DNA from: Vibrio ponticus
GTDB taxonomy: Bacteria > Pseudomonadota > Gammaproteobacteria > Enterobacterales > Vibrionaceae
DNA: 64,000 bases
Assembly (NCBI RefSeq): GCF_009938225.1
Contig: NZ_AP019658.1
Coordinates: 124,001-188,000 of the forward strand
Direction: 5' to 3'
Shown: positions 62,960 through 64,000 of the stretch, in pieces
Layout of the letters: the number at the start of each line of letters is the position of its first letter
How positions within the stretch are numbered: the first letter of the stretch is position 1
Made by a program: the position numbers and the translations under genes
Notes under the pieces: model-generated
Seen by the model: the letters and a program-made list of their open reading frames with translations, nothing else
Databases searched by the model: none
Told to the model about the DNA's origin: nothing

Positions 62960-64000
62960 ATGAAAACGATTGATTTTATTTGTCCACTTCCAAATGGAGT
63001 GCATGCTCGCCCTGCGAAGGAAATTGAGCTGCGCACTAACCAGTTTACTGCGCAGATTAACTTAGTTAACAAGAGCAAAGATAAGGTTGCAAACGCGAAA
63101 AGCGTGTTGTCGATGATCAGTGCCGATATTTTGTTAAATGACGCCTGTTGCTTTGAAATTAGCGGTGAAGATGCCGACAGTGCTTATGAGTTTTTACAAC
63201 AGTTTGTTGAGCAAGAGTTAGCGGGTATTGATGAAGCTTCGCCGACATCAAACGTCCAAACCAGCCAGCTATTGCCAGTCTCTTTGGTGCAAGCTGCACC
63301 CAATATGTTGCGTGGTAAAGTCGCGTCCACAGGAATTGGTCATGGGCAAGCGGTAGTTATTCAACCCGTTGACCTGCTGGTATTAGCGGCTGATTACTCG
63401 CAGCAAGCCGACACCGAAATTAAAGCGATGCTAGAGGTTTCTCTTACTGCTTTGGTAAACAAACTGTCTGCGCAGCTTGATATTGAGGCGAATGAGATTG
63501 TCGCCGCTCATCTGAAAATTGCTCAAGATACGGAACTTGCCAATGCTCTAGTAGCACATTCTTCGGCAAGAAATGCCATGCAGGCAATCGGCTTGGCTTG
63601 TCGTGATATCTGTGAGCCGTTAGAAGCAAGTAGCAGTGAATATCTTAAAGAACGCACTTTAGATATTAAAGATATCTGCTTACAACTGGCATCAATTTGC
63701 TACGGAAGGTCGTTAACTGCGATACCGGTGTTAGAGCAAGACAGCATTATTGTTTCGCCATCTTTGTTAACACCGAGCCAGCTTCTAGCGCTACCAAAAG
63801 AGAAAATTAAAGGCTTGGTGATGGGTGAGGGTGGTACGACATCACATACTGTGATTCTGGCGCGATCTTTTGCGATTCCTGCATTAGTGGGCATTGAGTT
63901 GCCACAGGGAGACTCAGTGCTGTCCGTGGTAAATCCTCATCAGGCATTGATTGTCGATGCTGTTCATGGGGTGTTGGTGCTGGAATTAAACCCGCAAACA
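62960..64000 (+). CDS. HPr-Enzyme I fusion (FPr-type), 3' end missing
   Basis: Open to the window edge; 347 codons visible. Residues 1-90 are an HPr domain with phospho-His H15 (PNGVHARPAKEIEL) and NAKSVLSMIS around the usual Ser46. Enzyme I N-domain follows (about 115 on: GKVASTGIGHGQAVV), with its phospho-His H296 in GGTTSHTVILAR. It is therefore a dedicated phosphoryl donor. In FryA/PtsA-type proteins an IIA domain is fused at the C-terminus; if so here, it would supply the missing IIA. The ATG at 62960 follows GAGATACAGA. Confidence 0.88.
   Translation, partial: MKTIDFICPLPNGVHARPAKEIELRTNQFTAQINLVNKSKDKVANAKSVLSMISADILLNDACCFEISGEDADSAYEFLQQFVEQELAGIDEASPTSNVQTSQLLPVSLVQAAPNMLRGKVASTGIGHGQAVVIQPVDLLVLAADYSQQADTEIKAMLEVSLTALVNKLSAQLDIEANEIVAAHLKIAQDTELANALVAHSSARNAMQAIGLACRDICEPLEASSSEYLKERTLDIKDICLQLASICYGRSLTAIPVLEQDSIIVSPSLLTPSQLLALPKEKIKGLVMGEGGTTSHTVILARSFAIPALVGIELPQGDSVLSVVNPHQALIVDAVHGVLVLELNPQT

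Overview
The window reads as a stretch of a Vibrio genome, most likely the second chromosome. This is inferred from gene content: GH18 chitinase, malT-malP-malQ-glgB, speA-speB, NhaD, an HdfR/MaoP pair, a GGDEF-EAL protein and an MCP. In V. cholerae several of these families lie on chromosome II. The species cannot be fixed by eye. I see no rRNA, tRNA, CRISPR array, integrase, transposase or insertion sequence; genes are densely packed and most units end in clear intrinsic terminators.

Layout. 0-9.7 kb: tail of an alpha/beta hydrolase, an MCP, a secreted multidomain chitinase, a membrane TPR protein, a PAS-GGDEF-EAL protein, an NfsB-like nitroreductase, a small unknown protein and an SSAT-like acetyltransferase. 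9.7-20.3 kb: maltodextrin/glycogen block, with malT divergent from malP-malQ-glgB and three CRP-like sites between malT and malP. 20.3-26.7 kb: membrane proteins, an acyltransferase, a TetR regulator with a probable operator repeated in front of a neighbouring alpha/beta hydrolase, an SLC13 anion transporter, an orphan NifW-family protein and a RidA-family protein. 26.9-35 kb: speA-speB, maoP/hdfR, azoreductase and a lone pyruvate formate-lyase. 35-41.6 kb: an Ada-AlkA fusion behind a seven-copy heptanucleotide repeat, coupled to ogt, then a small Cys protein, a CYTH-domain cyclase homologue, an RhlE-like helicase and NhaD. 42-47.4 kb: a yjiH-yjiG-M20 peptidase operon, a DUF1232 protein, a dicarboxylate/glutamate symporter and a YaiI-family protein. 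47.6-54.3 kb: a methyltransferase; a cytochrome c'/b561/MarR module around a 27-bp-arm perfect palindrome; a GST and MFS pair; a secreted lactonase-like beta-lactamase-fold enzyme divergent from a LysR regulator.

54.4-64 kb is the most system-like region. All genes point the same way: an unknown protein, a large exported metallophosphoesterase, an exported endonuclease/exonuclease/phosphatase-fold enzyme, a second unknown ORF with a strong terminator inside its 3' end, fructose-type PTS EIIB and EIIC, a GH38 alpha-mannosidase similar to E. coli MngB, and an HPr-Enzyme I fusion cut by the window edge. I infer a pathway in which a phosphorylated or phosphodiester-linked mannoside is trimmed outside the cytoplasm, imported and phosphorylated by the PTS, and cleaved inside by the mannosidase. 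The substrate is not shown by the sequence.

Start codons were chosen from Shine-Dalgarno spacing. Several genes appear to start inside longer open frames. One 57-residue ORF (37684-37857) is added from direct reading.
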